Shown here piece after piece: positions 39,678-49,818 of a stretch of DNA of 64,000 bases. The stretch's first letter is position 1, and the number at the start of each line of letters is the position of its first letter. Under the pieces are notes generated by a model. That model was not told the origin of the DNA. It made no database searches and saw nothing but the letters and a program-made list of their open reading frames with translations. The DNA is from DASZUK01 sp963745595 (GTDB taxonomy: Bacteria > Actinomycetota > Acidimicrobiia > Acidimicrobiales > RAAP-2). The DNA lies in contig CAVUYB010000014.1 in the NCBI GenBank assembly GCA_963745595.1, positions 62,001 to 126,000 of the forward strand, given 5' to 3'. Position numbers and translations under genes: made by a program.

Positions 39678-41265
39678 CTAGGCCGGTTGGGCCGGTGCTG
39701 CCGGTCCAGCCGGCGTCGCTGGTCCAGCCGGCGCGGCCGGGGCCGAGTTGGCGTTCCGCCGGCGACCGAGGCCGGTTCGCACGACGTCGGCCAGCAGGCG
39801 CAGGTCGCGGCGGCTGGCCGGGAAGAGCAGCAACAGCGCCGGCGGCACGACCGTCAGCAGCGACCACGGGGCCGGCAGGACCGGCGCCAACAGTGGCGGC
39901 AGCATCGCCAGGACCGGCAGCGCGAGCCGCCGATAGCGGATCGGCGCCACCTGCGACGCCGCGTACCGCGTGTACACCGTCGCGACCAGCGTGAGCAGGC
40001 TGGCGTAGCCGAAGCCGACGATCCCGAACGTGTGCACGAGCAGCAGCGAGCCGACCGTCAGGGCGACGGCCTGGATGAGGTTGGACAGCGCCACCTGGAG
40101 GTTCTTGCCGAACGCGAACAGGACGGTGCACTGCACGAGGTTCGGCACTGTCAGGACCGCGACGATCGATAGGACGACGTAGACCGGGATCGCGGCCACC
40201 CACTCCCGGCCGAAGACGGCGGGTACGACCCAGTGGGCGACGAGGCCGAACGCCGCGAACGGCGCGGCCGCGGCCACCATCAAGAGCAGTGAGCCCTCCT
40301 CGATCGCCCGCGTCAGCCGATCCGGGTCGTCCCGCCCGATCCGCGACACCGTGACCATGCCGATCCGGTAGATGCCGCGCTGCGCCACGCTGAGCGTCTG
40401 GACCAGCCGCTGGCCGAAGACGACGTACCCGACCCCGGCCGCGCCGGCGAACCCGCCGACGACCTGAGGGATGACCAGCCGCTCGGCCGCGGTGAGCCAC
40501 GTCGACAGCGAGTAGCCCGAGCCGTGACGCAGCAGGTCCCGCATCGTCGCCGTCGACCACGCCCACCGCGGTCGCAGGCCGGAGAAGGCGGCGCTGCCGG
40601 CGAGCAGCCACGCCTGCCACGTGAAGTAGCCGGCCACCAGCGACCACGCACCGGCCCCGACCAGCGCCAGCGGGATGGCCGTGGCGTAGAGGACGATGTC
40701 CCCGCCCAGTTCCAGGATGCCCATCTTCCGGTAGGCGAAGTTCCGCTCGATCGACGCCTGGGCCGGCGCCCACAGGACGTTGAGCGGGATGCTCAACAGC
40801 AAGATGCGCAGCGGAAGGACGACGCCGACCGGCCGCAGCCACGGCCCGATCACCACCGTGAGCGCCTCCGACAGGCCGACGATCAGCAGTGAGCTGCACA
40901 GCAGGAACGTGAACGCCTCGTCGTACGTCCGGCGGTCCGGCGGTCCGGGCAGCCGGATCAGGTAGACCTCCGCGCCCATCTGGGCCAGGCCGGTCACGAA
41001 GAGCGCGAAGAGGACGGCCGCGCTGTAGATGCCGAAGGCGCTCGGCCCGATCTGGCGGACGACGATCGCCACCCCGACCAGCCGGACCACCATGCCGGCC
41101 GCCTCCCGACCGGCCAGGTACGCCCCGCTGCGCAAGGCGATCTGACGGAGCGGGCTGTCCGACGACCAGCGGGCTGGCTGGCCGACCGAGCGGGCTGGCC
41201 GACGTCGTCGAGTCCGTCGCGTCGTCGGGAGATCGGGTCATCGCCGCGCTGCTCCGGCGCTTCAC
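39678..41265 (-). CDS. Wzx-type oligosaccharide flippase, third copy
   Basis: This is a polytopic MOP-superfamily exporter (polysaccharide synthase family), only distantly related to the two copies near 1-10 kb. Twelve or more hydrophobic segments are visible, along with R-Q-I-G-P-S-A-F-G-I-Y-S-A-A near the start and F-G-Q-R-L-V-Q-T-L-S in the middle. The tail is an Ala/Pro repeat. The best start is GTG at 41265, overlapping the previous stop (GTGA). The frame then changes near 41165 by one extra base and is continuous from the internal GTG-type start at 41135 to the end. Confidence 0.85.
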
Positions 41266-42889
41266 TCCTCACGGAGCATCGCCATCGCCGAGCGCAGGAG
41301 CTCGTCGGCGTCGGCGCGCTCGGTCGGGCCGGCCACGACATGGGCCGCCCGGACCCGGCGCTGCGGGTCGCCCGAGGTCGACCGCAGCGCCGCCGCCAGC
41401 CGACTCTCGACCGCCGGGCCGTCCGACCCGCCGGGAACGAGCGGGACCGCGGCGGCGAAGACCGTGGGCCCGAGCTGGGCGACCGGGTCATCGAACCGCA
41501 GCTCGCGTCGGATCGCCGCCGTCGCCTCCGCGACCGCCGGCTCGCCCAGCGGCCCCGAGCCGACGATCTCCAGCACGACGACCGCCAGCGGGCCGCCCCC
41601 GGCGACCGCCCCGGCACCGAGCATGCGCCCGGCCCGGCCGACGAACGCCGCCAGGCCGACGAGGCCGGGCGTCGAGCTCGCCGACAGGAACGTCGGCAGG
41701 AGGTCCGGGTCAGCCGACGGCGACTGGGTGGGCTCGACGAACCGGATATCCGGCTCGGGCTGCGCGCGCCGCTCGGCCTCGGATCGGACGAACCGCCGGT
41801 CCGGTTCGGGCTGGACGCGCCGCTCGGTCTCGGACCGGACGAACCGCACGTCCGGCTCCGGCCGGACCGGCTGGGACCGGACGGCGTTGGGCTGGGCGGC
41901 AGCGCGCTGGTCAACCGGAGACGAGTCGTCGTCCGGCCTCGGGTCGTCGCGGACGAAGCCGGCCAGGACGGCCCGTGAGGGGTCGGCTCCCGGCGGTCGC
42001 CGCACGCCGAGCTGGCCCAGTTGGGTAGCCGCGGCCCACAGCGGCGGCCCCGGCCGGATGGCCGACGGGCCGCGAAGGTCCGCCGACGGGTCAGGACGGC
42101 TGAACGCCGGCTCGGGATCGGGCGGGGCCGGTAGGGACGGCTCAGGCCGATCGGCGGCCGGCTCGGGGCGGTCCGCGGCCAGCTCCGCCCCCTCGGCCGG
42201 GTGGGCGGGCACGTGGCCGGGCTCCACCGACCACCACGGCTCGTCTTCGCCGCCTGGGTCGTGGTGGCTGGGGTCACGGTGACTGGGGTCGGTCGGTCCG
42301 TACGGCGGTCACCGCTGGAGCCGGGACGCCGACCGGTCCGGCGGCGCCGGGCGGGGTCGTCGGCCGGCCACGAGATCGGGGCGGCCGGGCCGTTGCTGGC
42401 CGCGGTGCTGGCGGCCACGGTCTCCCGGACCTCCTGGCGGGCCCGGAGATGGGCAGCCAGCCGCTGGGCGATCTGGTCGAGCAGGTCGAGCTGGGGCGGC
42501 TCGAACCCGCCGCTCTCGGGGTCGACGACGCCGAGCATCCCCCACGGCCGGCCGCCGGGTCCGTCGCCGAGCGGCACGATGGCGACGACGAACCGCTTCG
42601 GGCGGGCGAGGCGGCGGCTTTTCAGCCGCGATGCCCGGACGAAGACGCTGGCCTGCCCGAACTCGGGGTCGGCCCAAGCCTGGTGGACGACCTCTTCGAC
42701 CTCCTCCTCCCCGAAAAGATCGTCGTCGGAGACCGTCGGGTAGGACGCGGTGGCGAAGAGGTTGTCGTCGAGGGAGAGCGCGACGAACGCGAGCGCGCCG
42801 CGGCACTCGCTCCGGGCCATCCGGAGGAGGTTCGTGGTGGCTCCGCTCAGACTGTCGTGCATTCCGGCTCGCTCCGCGACGATCGACAT
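41262..42889 (-). CDS. GAF protein with degenerate GGDEF-like domain
   Basis: An N-terminal GAF domain (about residues 10-145, with L-R-M-A-R-S-E-C-R-G-A-L-A-F-V and P-W-G-M-L-G-V-V-D) is followed by a long Pro/Arg/Glu-rich linker with repeats. A C-terminal region (about 430-540) has the layout of a GGDEF domain: a hydrophobic strand A-V-V-V-L-E-I-V, then D-P-V-A-Q-L-G-P-T-V-F-A-A-A-V where R-L-G-G-D-E-F would stand, and A-D-E-L-L-R-S-A-M-A-M-L at the end. The signature is lost, so it is likely a non-catalytic receptor or scaffold. The frame changes near 42330. ATG at 42889 follows GGGAG. It couples to the flippase by GTGA. Confidence 0.68.
41738..41865 (-). repeat. 51-bp coding tandem repeat, 2.5 copies
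   Basis: Units start at about 41738, 41789 and 41840. Each encodes 17 residues of the form R-F-V-R-S-E-x-E-R-R-x-Q-P-E-P-D-x in the linker of the GAF protein. Copy number is probably variable between strains. Confidence 0.8.
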
Positions 42890-43001
42890 CCCATTCTCCC
42901 TCAGGGGGCGACGAACTGCCCAACGGCCATATCCCGAGGTTACGGCGGTGCCGTCCCGCCCCCGTCTGCCCGGCGTCCCTCGATCGTCACCCGAGTAGCC
43001 G

Positions 43002-44146
43002 TCACCCGGCCGATGGCGCGAACCACTGCCGGACGGCGGCCGCCGTGGCCGGGAAGTCGCCGCTCATCGTCGCCCAGTCGCCGTAGTCCCACAGCACGCA
43101 GTCGACCAGGTGGGCCGCGGCGGCCCAGCGGAGCAGCTGGACCGCGAATGTCGGGTTGTCACCCCCGCCCCCGGCGGCGACCGGCACCGCACCCCACATG
43201 GCCAGGGCCATCGGCTTGTGATGCGCCGCCGCGAAGTCGGCCGTCCAGGCCGGCCCGTACGGCTGTTCGAGCAGCGCGGTCCACTGCTGCTGTGGCCGGC
43301 AGATTGCGGTAACCGGTGTCGAAGGCGTCGGTGGCGACGACGCCGACCGCGGCGTCGCCCGGGTACGTCTCGGTCGGCCGGATCGGCGATGTCCGGGCGT
43401 CGCCGGCGTCCCACTCGAAGACGAAGTGGGCGCCGGCCGCCGCGGCCATCGTCGACTCGATCCGGTCCCAGAAGGCGACGTAGTCGGCCGCCTCGGCCGC
43501 CGAGCCGACGGACCACGGGGTGCCCGGGTCGTCGGGCTGCCACCCGACCAGGAGGGTCGAGTTGCCGAGCCCGTCGGCCACGAGGCGCTCGGCCAGCCCG
43601 GCGAACTGCCCGTCGAACTGCCCGGCCGCCCCCTCGGCCAGCGTGCCGCCGGCCGTCGGCAGCATCGGGACGCCGAGGATCAGGTCGAACGACGAGCCCC
43701 GCCAGTCGTCGGCCAGCCACGACGGGTCGGTCAGCGTTGTCCACGTGCCGTACGGCAGGAAGTCGAACGCGTCGCCGACCCGTCCTCCGAGCTGCTCGTC
43801 GACCGTGTCCACGGTCGCCACCGCGCCCGGGCCGGCGTAGACGCCGAGCGGCGGCGCCGACGGTGTCGACGTCGCGGTCGATGTCGCCGGTGTCGTCGTC
43901 GGGGTCGTCGTCGGTGTCAGCGTCGAACCGGCCGGCGTCGTCGTCGTCGTCGAATGGCCGTCGCTCCGGTCACGATGGGCGGCGCCGGCCCGACCGGTGT
44001 TCCCGGCATGGCTCGGCGGCGCGGCCGACGACGACGACGACCCGGCGTAGCGGGCCGACGCCAGGGCGACCAAGCCGGCGACCAGGGCGATCGCGACGAG
44101 GACGACGACGACCGGGGGGATGCGGCGCCCCGCCAGGGCGCGTCAC
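43002..44146 (-). CDS. Membrane-anchored GH26-like glycosidase
   Basis: A hydrophobic N-terminal anchor (V-V-V-V-L-V-A-I-A-L-V-A-G-L-V-A-L-A) and a Thr/Pro/Ser-rich spacer precede a domain resembling glycoside hydrolase family 26 (mannanase-like) barrels. Its visible segments are G-V-Y-A-G-P-G, W-L-A-D-D-W, L-L-V-G-W-Q-P-D-D-P-G, F-V-F-E-W-D-A-G-D-A and P-M-A-L-A-M-W-G-A-V. The catalytic glutamates are not assigned with confidence. A frame change lies near 43310. The start is best explained by GTG at 44146 with one extra base in the following G run, because the frame of the anchor has an upstream stop. It sits between the polymerase and the GAF gene. Confidence 0.65.
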
Positions 44147-44224
44147 GGCCGTGCCACCAGGGCCGGCGGCGAGACGAGCTCCGGCGGCCGCGGCGCCGCC
44201 GGCCGGCGGCCGGACGGTCCGGCG

Positions 44225-45700
44225 CTATCTCGACCGTTGCCGACCCGGCCGCTGCCAAGCCCGGCCGGCGACGACGACGCCGGGCGCGGCCAGGGCGAGC
44301 AGGCTCCACAGCACCTGCGGCAGGCCGCCGTTGCTGAGGAACGGCCAGAGCCCGTTCATGACGAGCAGCGCGACGGTGGCGATCGTCAGCGCCCGTCCGA
44401 GCGCCTGTTCGAGCGGGTCGGTCGACCGGCGGGCCTGGCCGCAGGCCCGGAGCATCGCCCAGGCCAGGATGCCGAAGAGGGCGAGCATGACGACGCCGCC
44501 CTCGACCAGGAAGGCGACGTACTGCGATTCGGGGTACGGCCACCGCACCGCGGTGGGCTGGACGACGCCGTAGCCGGTCAGCAGGTGGCCGGCGATCGCC
44601 GGGAAGTACTGGCCGGTCCAGATCGACCAGCGGAAGCTGAGCGTCTGCGGCACCCAGCCGATCCGTCCGCTGCCGGCGCTGGCGGCCAGCTCGCCGGCCA
44701 CGCGGGACGCGAGGAAGGCGGCCGCGGCCAGCAGCAGCCCGACCGACCCCAGGCGCACCGCTCGCCGGTACCGACCGTCGCCGTAGCGGGCGGCGAGGAC
44801 GATCACGCCGACGACGAGACAGAGGATCGCCGACTGCTCGGCCGTGAAGACCAGCGCGAGCGCGGCCAGCGCGCCGGTGGCGACGAACCACCGCCGGTGC
44901 CGGACCGCCAACCCGGCGAGGGCGATCGCCACCATGACGAGCAGGATCGGCAGGAGGTAGCCGGCCAGGGCGGCCCAGTTGTCGAACGGCCCGGTCGCCC
45001 GGATCATCGACCCCGCGCTCGCCGATGTCCCGCTGGCCGCCAGGCCGCCGGTGATCGAGTCGACGAAGCCGGCGACGCCGGGCACCCGGGCTTCTTGGAG
45101 GACGGCCAGTGCGGCGACCGGGACGCTGCAGAGCACGAGGACGCCGAGCGTGAGCCGGCGGTCCGCCGGCGTCCGCACGGCGAGGCGGATGCCGCGGTAG
45201 AGGAGGAGGAACTGGAGCTGCCCGAAGACCGTGCCCCAGTCGGCCAGCGAGAGGTGCTGGCGCTGCGTCGCCGTCGCGGCGATCGCCAGGACCGCCCAGC
45301 CGAGGCCGTAGGCGAGCAGCGCCCAGTCGAGGGCCCGCCACGGCACCACGTGGCTCCGCCGGGTCGACGCGATGACCGTCAGCCCGACGATGCCGATCAC
45401 GACCTCCGAGAGCCGGACGTGCGGCAACGGGAAGCCGGTGCTCAGGCCCGACGTGATCGGCACGACCGCGACGAGGAGCACCGCGCCGACGACCGGCCGC
45501 AGGAGCACCGCGACGACCGTCGCGCCGACCACCAGCAGGCCGACCGCGGCGACCGGGTCACGGCTCGCGACGGCGCCGACGACGAGCGCGACGACGGCGC
45601 CGACGACGGCCAGCAGGACCGGCCGCGGCCGCGAGCCGAGCCAGCTCGCATCTGGCAGGGCGGCGCCGAGCGCGGCGACGTCGGACCGGTCAGCCGTCAT
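44225..45700 (-). CDS. O-antigen ligase/Wzy-type polymerase, second copy
   Basis: This is a 491-residue intact polytopic protein of the O-antigen ligase family (Wzy_C type). About eleven hydrophobic segments are visible. The large outer loop contains F-R-W-S-I-W-T-G-Q-Y-F-P-A and L-L-T-G-Y-G-V-V-Q, followed by P-E-S-Q-Y-V-A-F-L-V-E-G-G. These are the arginine- and histidine-type loops expected for polymerases. It starts 12 bases after the V4R-Wzz gene ends and probably works with that protein. It is not closely similar to the polymerase at 22342, so the two likely serve different polymers. Confidence 0.85.
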   Translation of the reverse strand: MTADRSDVAALGAALPDASWLGSRPRPVLLAVVGAVVALVVGAVASRDPVAAVGLLVVGATVVAVLLRPVVGAVLLVAVVPITSGLSTGFPLPHVRLSEVVIGIVGLTVIASTRRSHVVPWRALDWALLAYGLGWAVLAIAATATQRQHLSLADWGTVFGQLQFLLLYRGIRLAVRTPADRRLTLGVLVLCSVPVAALAVLQEARVPGVAGFVDSITGGLAASGTSASAGSMIRATGPFDNWAALAGYLLPILLVMVAIALAGLAVRHRRWFVATGALAALALVFTAEQSAILCLVVGVIVLAARYGDGRYRRAVRLGSVGLLLAAAAFLASRVAGELAASAGSGRIGWVPQTLSFRWSIWTGQYFPAIAGHLLTGYGVVQPTAVRWPYPESQYVAFLVEGGVVMLALFGILAWAMLRACGQARRSTDPLEQALGRALTIATVALLVMNGLWPFLSNGGLPQVLWSLLALAAPGVVVAGRAWQRPGRQRSR

Positions 45701-45712
45701 CGTGCGACTGGC

Positions 45713-47384
45713 TCACCGCCGCCGGCTGCGGGCCACGAGCACCGACCAGACCGGACCGCGCCGTTGCAGGCGCAGGCGATCGGCCGCCTCGACGACCGCC
45801 CGGTGCCGCTCGCCGGCTCCGACGACCAGGACGGTGGCCACCGCCGCGCCGACCTCGTCCGGCGCCACCGCGAACGGCAGGCCAGCCGTGACCGGTGGGC
45901 CGGACTGGCCGTCCGGCCACGCCGCGGTCAGCTCGTCGGCCAAGTGATCGGCGGCCGACGCCTCGGCCGGGCGCATCGGCACGACGGCCACCGGACCACT
46001 CCCGATCTCCCCGTCGAGCGCCCGGGCCAGCTCGGTCGCCGACAGTCCACCCGGTCGGGGGCTGGCGTGCGTCGACGCCGCCTCGCCCAGCGTCTCCGGG
46101 TCGTCCACCCGCCGGTCGACCCGCTCGGCGACGAGGACCATGCCAGCCCCGACGAGCAGCCCGAGGACGGCGCCGAGCGGCAGCGCGTAGTGGTACAGCG
46201 GGTCCGACGGCGACGCGGTCCCGGCGACGGACACGACGGCCACCGAGCCGCCGGCGATCGCCCGGCCGGTCGGCTCCAGCGACGAGACCGCCCGGGCAAC
46301 CGCGTCGGCCCCCGTCACCGCCCGCGCCGCCGTCGGTGCCGTGTACTTGACCTGCAGGAGCGCCGTCCCCGACTCCGCCTCGACGCCCAGGCTGCGCGAG
46401 ACCGTCGACGCCGGGACGCCGAGATCGCTCGCCACCCGGTCGACGACCGCCTGGTCGCGCGGGAGCAGCGCGGCGTACGTCACCGCCAGCGTCTGCGCGT
46501 CGTTGGCACTGCCCGGACCGGCTACCGACGCGCCGGACTGGACGACCAGTGTCGACGTCGCGCGGTAGCTCGTCGTGTGGTGCGCGCCGGCCACGTACCC
46601 GCCGGCCGCCCCGGCCACCAGCCCGAGGACGACCATCCAGCCGCGGCGGCGGGCCCAGGCCCACCGGCGGCTCGGCGGCCGGCCTGACGGTCGGTCTGGC
46701 GGCCCCGACCGAGCCACCCGGCCGGCGGGCCGGTGGTCCGGCCGCTCGAACGTCGGCCACGACCCGGGCGCCGCCGCGCCGGGTCCGGCGGGCACGGGCG
46801 GCGAGACCGGGCGGGGCGACGGCAGCAGTGTCCGGTGTCGGGGCAGCGCCGGTCGCGGCGGCGGGTCCGCCACCGTCGGATCCGCCGGTGGCGACGGTTG
46901 CCACATCAGCGCGTACAGGCACGCCGCCCCGCCCCGGGCGACGCACGTCGATTCGACCACCGCCCCGCGGGCGACGCCGGCCAGCGAGGGCAGGCTCTCC
47001 AACCAGCCGTTGACGAACGCACACGTGCACGCCGCGTCGTCGCCGCGGGCCGGCACGCTGCGGACGACGAGACAGTTCGACCGGGACCGGACGACCCCGG
47101 CGTCGACGCCGAGCTCCCGCAACACCGGCAGGCTGGCCCGGGCCAGCGCGTCGACCGACCCGTCCGAGCCCGTAACCGTTCGGCCCGTAACCGTTCGGCC
47201 CCTGACCGTTCGACGACGCCCCATGACCAGTCGACGCGGCCACCTCGCCGGCCAGCCGAGCGCCGGCCGCCCACGCCGCCTGCGGGTGGCGCGGCATCCA
47301 GCCGCCGCTCGGCGCGAGAACGTCCAACCCAGTGCCGTCCAAACCAGTGCCGTCCAACCCGGTGCTCACGAGGCCGCCGCTCAC
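45713..47384 (-). CDS. V4R-like sensor fused to a Wzz-like co-polymerase
   Basis: The N-terminus (from GTG at 47384) is a Gly/Thr/Leu repeat segment. Next comes a domain (about residues 70-160) like V4R/4-vinyl-reductase ligand-binding domains, ending C-A-F-V-N-G-W-L-E-S-L, V-V-E-S-T-C-V-A-R-G-G and C-L-Y-A-L with spaced cysteines. After a Pro-rich linker, the rest is Wzz-like: helix V-V-L-G-L-V-A-G-A-A-G-G, T-S-Y-R-A-T-S-T-L-V-V, a coiled outer loop, a second helix G-A-V-L-G-L-L-V-G-A-G-M-V-L-V and a cytoplasmic domain without Walker A. One extra base near 47180 separates the two halves. It is coupled (GTGA) to the upstream diguanylate cyclase. Confidence 0.7.
47169..47365 (-). repeat. Two short 15-bp tandem repeat blocks in the V4R-Wzz gene
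   Basis: CCCGTAACCGTTCGG-type units stand at 47169-47213 (three copies) and CGTCCAACCCAGTGC-type units at 47321-47365 (three copies). They encode N-G-Y-G-P and G-L-D-G-T pentapeptides near the N-terminus. The frame change of this gene lies next to the first block. Confidence 0.8.
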
Positions 47385-49453
47385 GAGTCCGGGCTGCGCC
47401 CCGTGCCGGCGCGCTGGCGCTTGTTGCGGTACATCTTGTCGTCCGCCTGGCTGAGCAGGTACTCCGGCGTCACCTCGCTGGACGACGTGCTCACCCAGCC
47501 GACCGAGACGCCGACGTCGACGACGAGGCCGCCGAACTGGTACGGCGCCGAGAGGGCCTTGCGGATCCGGGCCACGACGACGTCGCCGTCCGGTGTCCGC
47601 TCCTGGCTGACGTGGGCCACGACGAACTCGTCGCCGCCCAACCGCGAGACGATGTCGTCGCTCCGCACCACCCCTTGGAGGCGCCGGGCGACCGCGGTCA
47701 GCACCTGGTCGCCGACCTCGTGGCCGTGCTCGTCGTTGATCCGCTTGAACTGGTCGAGGTCGAGGAAGACGAGCAGAACCGCGCCACCGCGCCGGCTGAG
47801 GCCGTGGAGCATCCGGACCAGCGTCTCGATGAGCAGGTACCGGTTCGCCACCCCCGTCAGCGGGTCGTGGAACGCGTGGTGCGCCAGGTTGACCTGCTCC
47901 TCCCACTCCGCCGTGACGTCCCGGAGGACCGCGATCGCCCCGCTGCGCCCGCCGACCAGCACCGGCCGGGCCGAGATCGCGATGTGCGTGCCCCCCTCGT
48001 CGTTGCCCCGGACGAAATGGGCCGCGTCCGGCGTGCCGTGGTGGAGCGCCCGGAACAGCGGGTGGTCGTCGCGGGTCACGAGCTCGCCCTGCGGACTGCG
48101 CAGGTCGGTCGTGTCCGGGAACGGCAGGCCGATCGGCCGGTCCACCGGAACCCCCTGCAGCTCCCGCGCCATCCGGTTCGCCAGGACGACCGTGCCGGTG
48201 ACGTCGCAGCAGACGATGCCGATGTCGAGGTTGTCGAGCAGCTCTTGGATCGGCACCGCACCCCCGACGTCCGCCATCCGGATCGGTTCGATCGGTGGCC
48301 CGGTCGCCGAACCGGTCGGTGCCGCGGCGGTCGAAGCGGTTCGTGGTGTGGTTCCCGAACCGGTCGGTGCCGCGTCGACCGCCGGCCGAACCAGCGTGAC
48401 GAAGCAGTCGCCGGCGAACCGGCTGGAGATCCGCCGTCCGCTCGCCCCGGCGGCCAGCGGTTCGCCCGACCGCTGGGCGATCACGACGCGCTGCCCCGGT
48501 TCGGGCCGACCGAGGACGTCGTCCATCCAGCCCGGCCCCGTCGTCGCCGGCAGGCGACCCGCGTCCGAGATGATCGCCGCCACGTCCTCCCCGAGGACGT
48601 CGTCGACGTCGAGGCCCGACAGGGTCGTGAACGTCTGGTTGACGAGCACGATCGCCCCGTCCGAACGGGTGACGACGAGCCCGTCGGGCAGGTTGTCGAG
48701 CACCTCGCCCAGGAACGGCTCGGACAGCAGCTCGCCGCCCGGTCGGGTCGTCCCCTCGTCCACCCAGCTCGGCGCCTCGACGGGACGGGTCGGGGCCGGC
48801 ACGGCGGCGCCCATCGGTCCGCCGGCCATCGGTCCGACCGCCGTCGTTCCGGCGGCCATCGGCCCGGCGGCGCTCGGTTCCGGCTCGTCGGGCCCCAGCT
48901 CCTCTTCGGGCAGGTACGCCGGCGCCGTCCAGCCGGCGAGATGGCCGCCGCCGCCATCGACGTCCGGCTCGGCGTCGACGGGCCCGCCGGTCGTCGCCGG
49001 TGCCGGTGCCGGCCCGCGGACCGGCGCGCCAGCCTGGGTGACGGCGGCGACCTGGGTGACGGCGATCTGGGTGGCGGCGATCTGGGCAGCGAGGGCGAGC
49101 AGGCCGGTCCGTTGCTCGTCGTCGAGCTCGGGCAGCCAGAGGTCGACGACACCGAGCAGTCCGGTCCAGTGCTCGCCGGCCCACGCGGGGACGACGACAC
49201 AGGCCAACGAGCGGTCGACCGATCCCACCTGGTCGGCGTCCTCGGCGTTCCAGAAGATGGCCCGACCCCGGGACCCCGGATGCGCCAGGCAGCTCTCGGC
49301 CAACCCCTCGACCCGGCGGACGCCGTCGTCGGGGGTCATGAACGGGGAGATGAACGTCTGCACGCCAGCCGGCGTCACGAAGAACGCGCCGATGCCGATG
49401 CACAGGTCCGCAGCGAGCCGGAGTGTGCCGGCAATGCGCTGGTCGTCGCTCAC
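47381..49453 (-). CDS. Diguanylate cyclase with GAF-like and PAS domains
   Basis: This is an intact cytoplasmic signalling protein that should make cyclic di-GMP from GTP. The N-terminal GAF-like region covers about residues 1-135. A Gly/Pro/Ala-rich linker is followed by two PAS-like domains (about 235-340 and 385-500), the second with G-I-V-C-C-D-V-T-G-T-V-V-L-A-N. The GGDEF domain (about 510-680) has D-P-L-T-G-V-A-N-R, F-L-D-L-D-Q-F-K and R-L-G-G-D-E-F. The inhibitory I-site R-S-D-D stands exactly five residues before GGDEF, so product inhibition is likely. GTG at 49453 is preferred; an upstream in-frame GTG at 49483 is possible. It is the first gene of the ten-gene EPS run. Confidence 0.88.
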   Translation of the reverse strand: MSDDQRIAGTLRLAADLCIGIGAFFVTPAGVQTFISPFMTPDDGVRRVEGLAESCLAHPGSRGRAIFWNAEDADQVGSVDRSLACVVVPAWAGEHWTGLLGVVDLWLPELDDEQRTGLLALAAQIAATQIAVTQVAAVTQAGAPVRGPAPAPATTGGPVDAEPDVDGGGGHLAGWTAPAYLPEEELGPDEPEPSAAGPMAAGTTAVGPMAGGPMGAAVPAPTRPVEAPSWVDEGTTRPGGELLSEPFLGEVLDNLPDGLVVTRSDGAIVLVNQTFTTLSGLDVDDVLGEDVAAIISDAGRLPATTGPGWMDDVLGRPEPGQRVVIAQRSGEPLAAGASGRRISSRFAGDCFVTLVRPAVDAAPTGSGTTPRTASTAAAPTGSATGPPIEPIRMADVGGAVPIQELLDNLDIGIVCCDVTGTVVLANRMARELQGVPVDRPIGLPFPDTTDLRSPQGELVTRDDHPLFRALHHGTPDAAHFVRGNDEGGTHIAISARPVLVGGRSGAIAVLRDVTAEWEEQVNLAHHAFHDPLTGVANRYLLIETLVRMLHGLSRRGGAVLLVFLDLDQFKRINDEHGHEVGDQVLTAVARRLQGVVRSDDIVSRLGGDEFVVAHVSQERTPDGDVVVARIRKALSAPYQFGGLVVDVGVSVGWVSTSSSEVTPEYLLSQADDKMYRNKRQRAGTGRSPDS

Positions 49454-49592
49454 GGGGAGCACGGTAAGAAAAGGCGGTCCCACCAGCGTCCGCGTCGCCG
49501 GTCACGATGGCCACCGCGTCCCACGAGCGTCCATCGACGGCCGCGGGCTCCGGGCGGACAGTCGATGGACGGACCCTTCGTAGAGTGCCGAG

Positions 49593-49808
49593 ATGGTGAT
49601 CTCGTACGTCCTCCGCCTCCGCTCCGACGACCTGGCCGACGGCCGGTTCGTCGGCGAGATCGAGGCCATCGCCACTCGCCGGAAGGGGCCGGTCCGCAAC
49701 GCCGACCAGATCACGGCGTTCGTCCTCGACACCGCCGCCTCGCAGGCGCTCGAGGTCGACAGCGCGGCCGCGCAGGTGCACTGGGACGAGGACGTCCCGG
49801 TGCGGTGA
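49593..49808 (+). CDS. Small protein of unknown function
   Basis: This is a 71-residue acidic protein on the opposite strand to its neighbours. It starts M-V-I-S-Y-V-L-R-L and has a V-G-E-I-E-A-I-A-T segment, then a charged R-R-K-G-P-V-R-N-A-D-Q-I and an alternating hydrophobic stretch. It has no signal peptide, membrane helix or known motif. The pattern of hydrophobic and charged residues looks like a real folded small domain. It lies 139 bases upstream of, and divergent from, the diguanylate cyclase; the promoters of both should lie in 49454-49592. Confidence 0.55.
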   Translation: MVISYVLRLRSDDLADGRFVGEIEAIATRRKGPVRNADQITAFVLDTAASQALEVDSAAAQVHWDEDVPVR

Positions 49809-49818
49809 CCGCGGGCCG

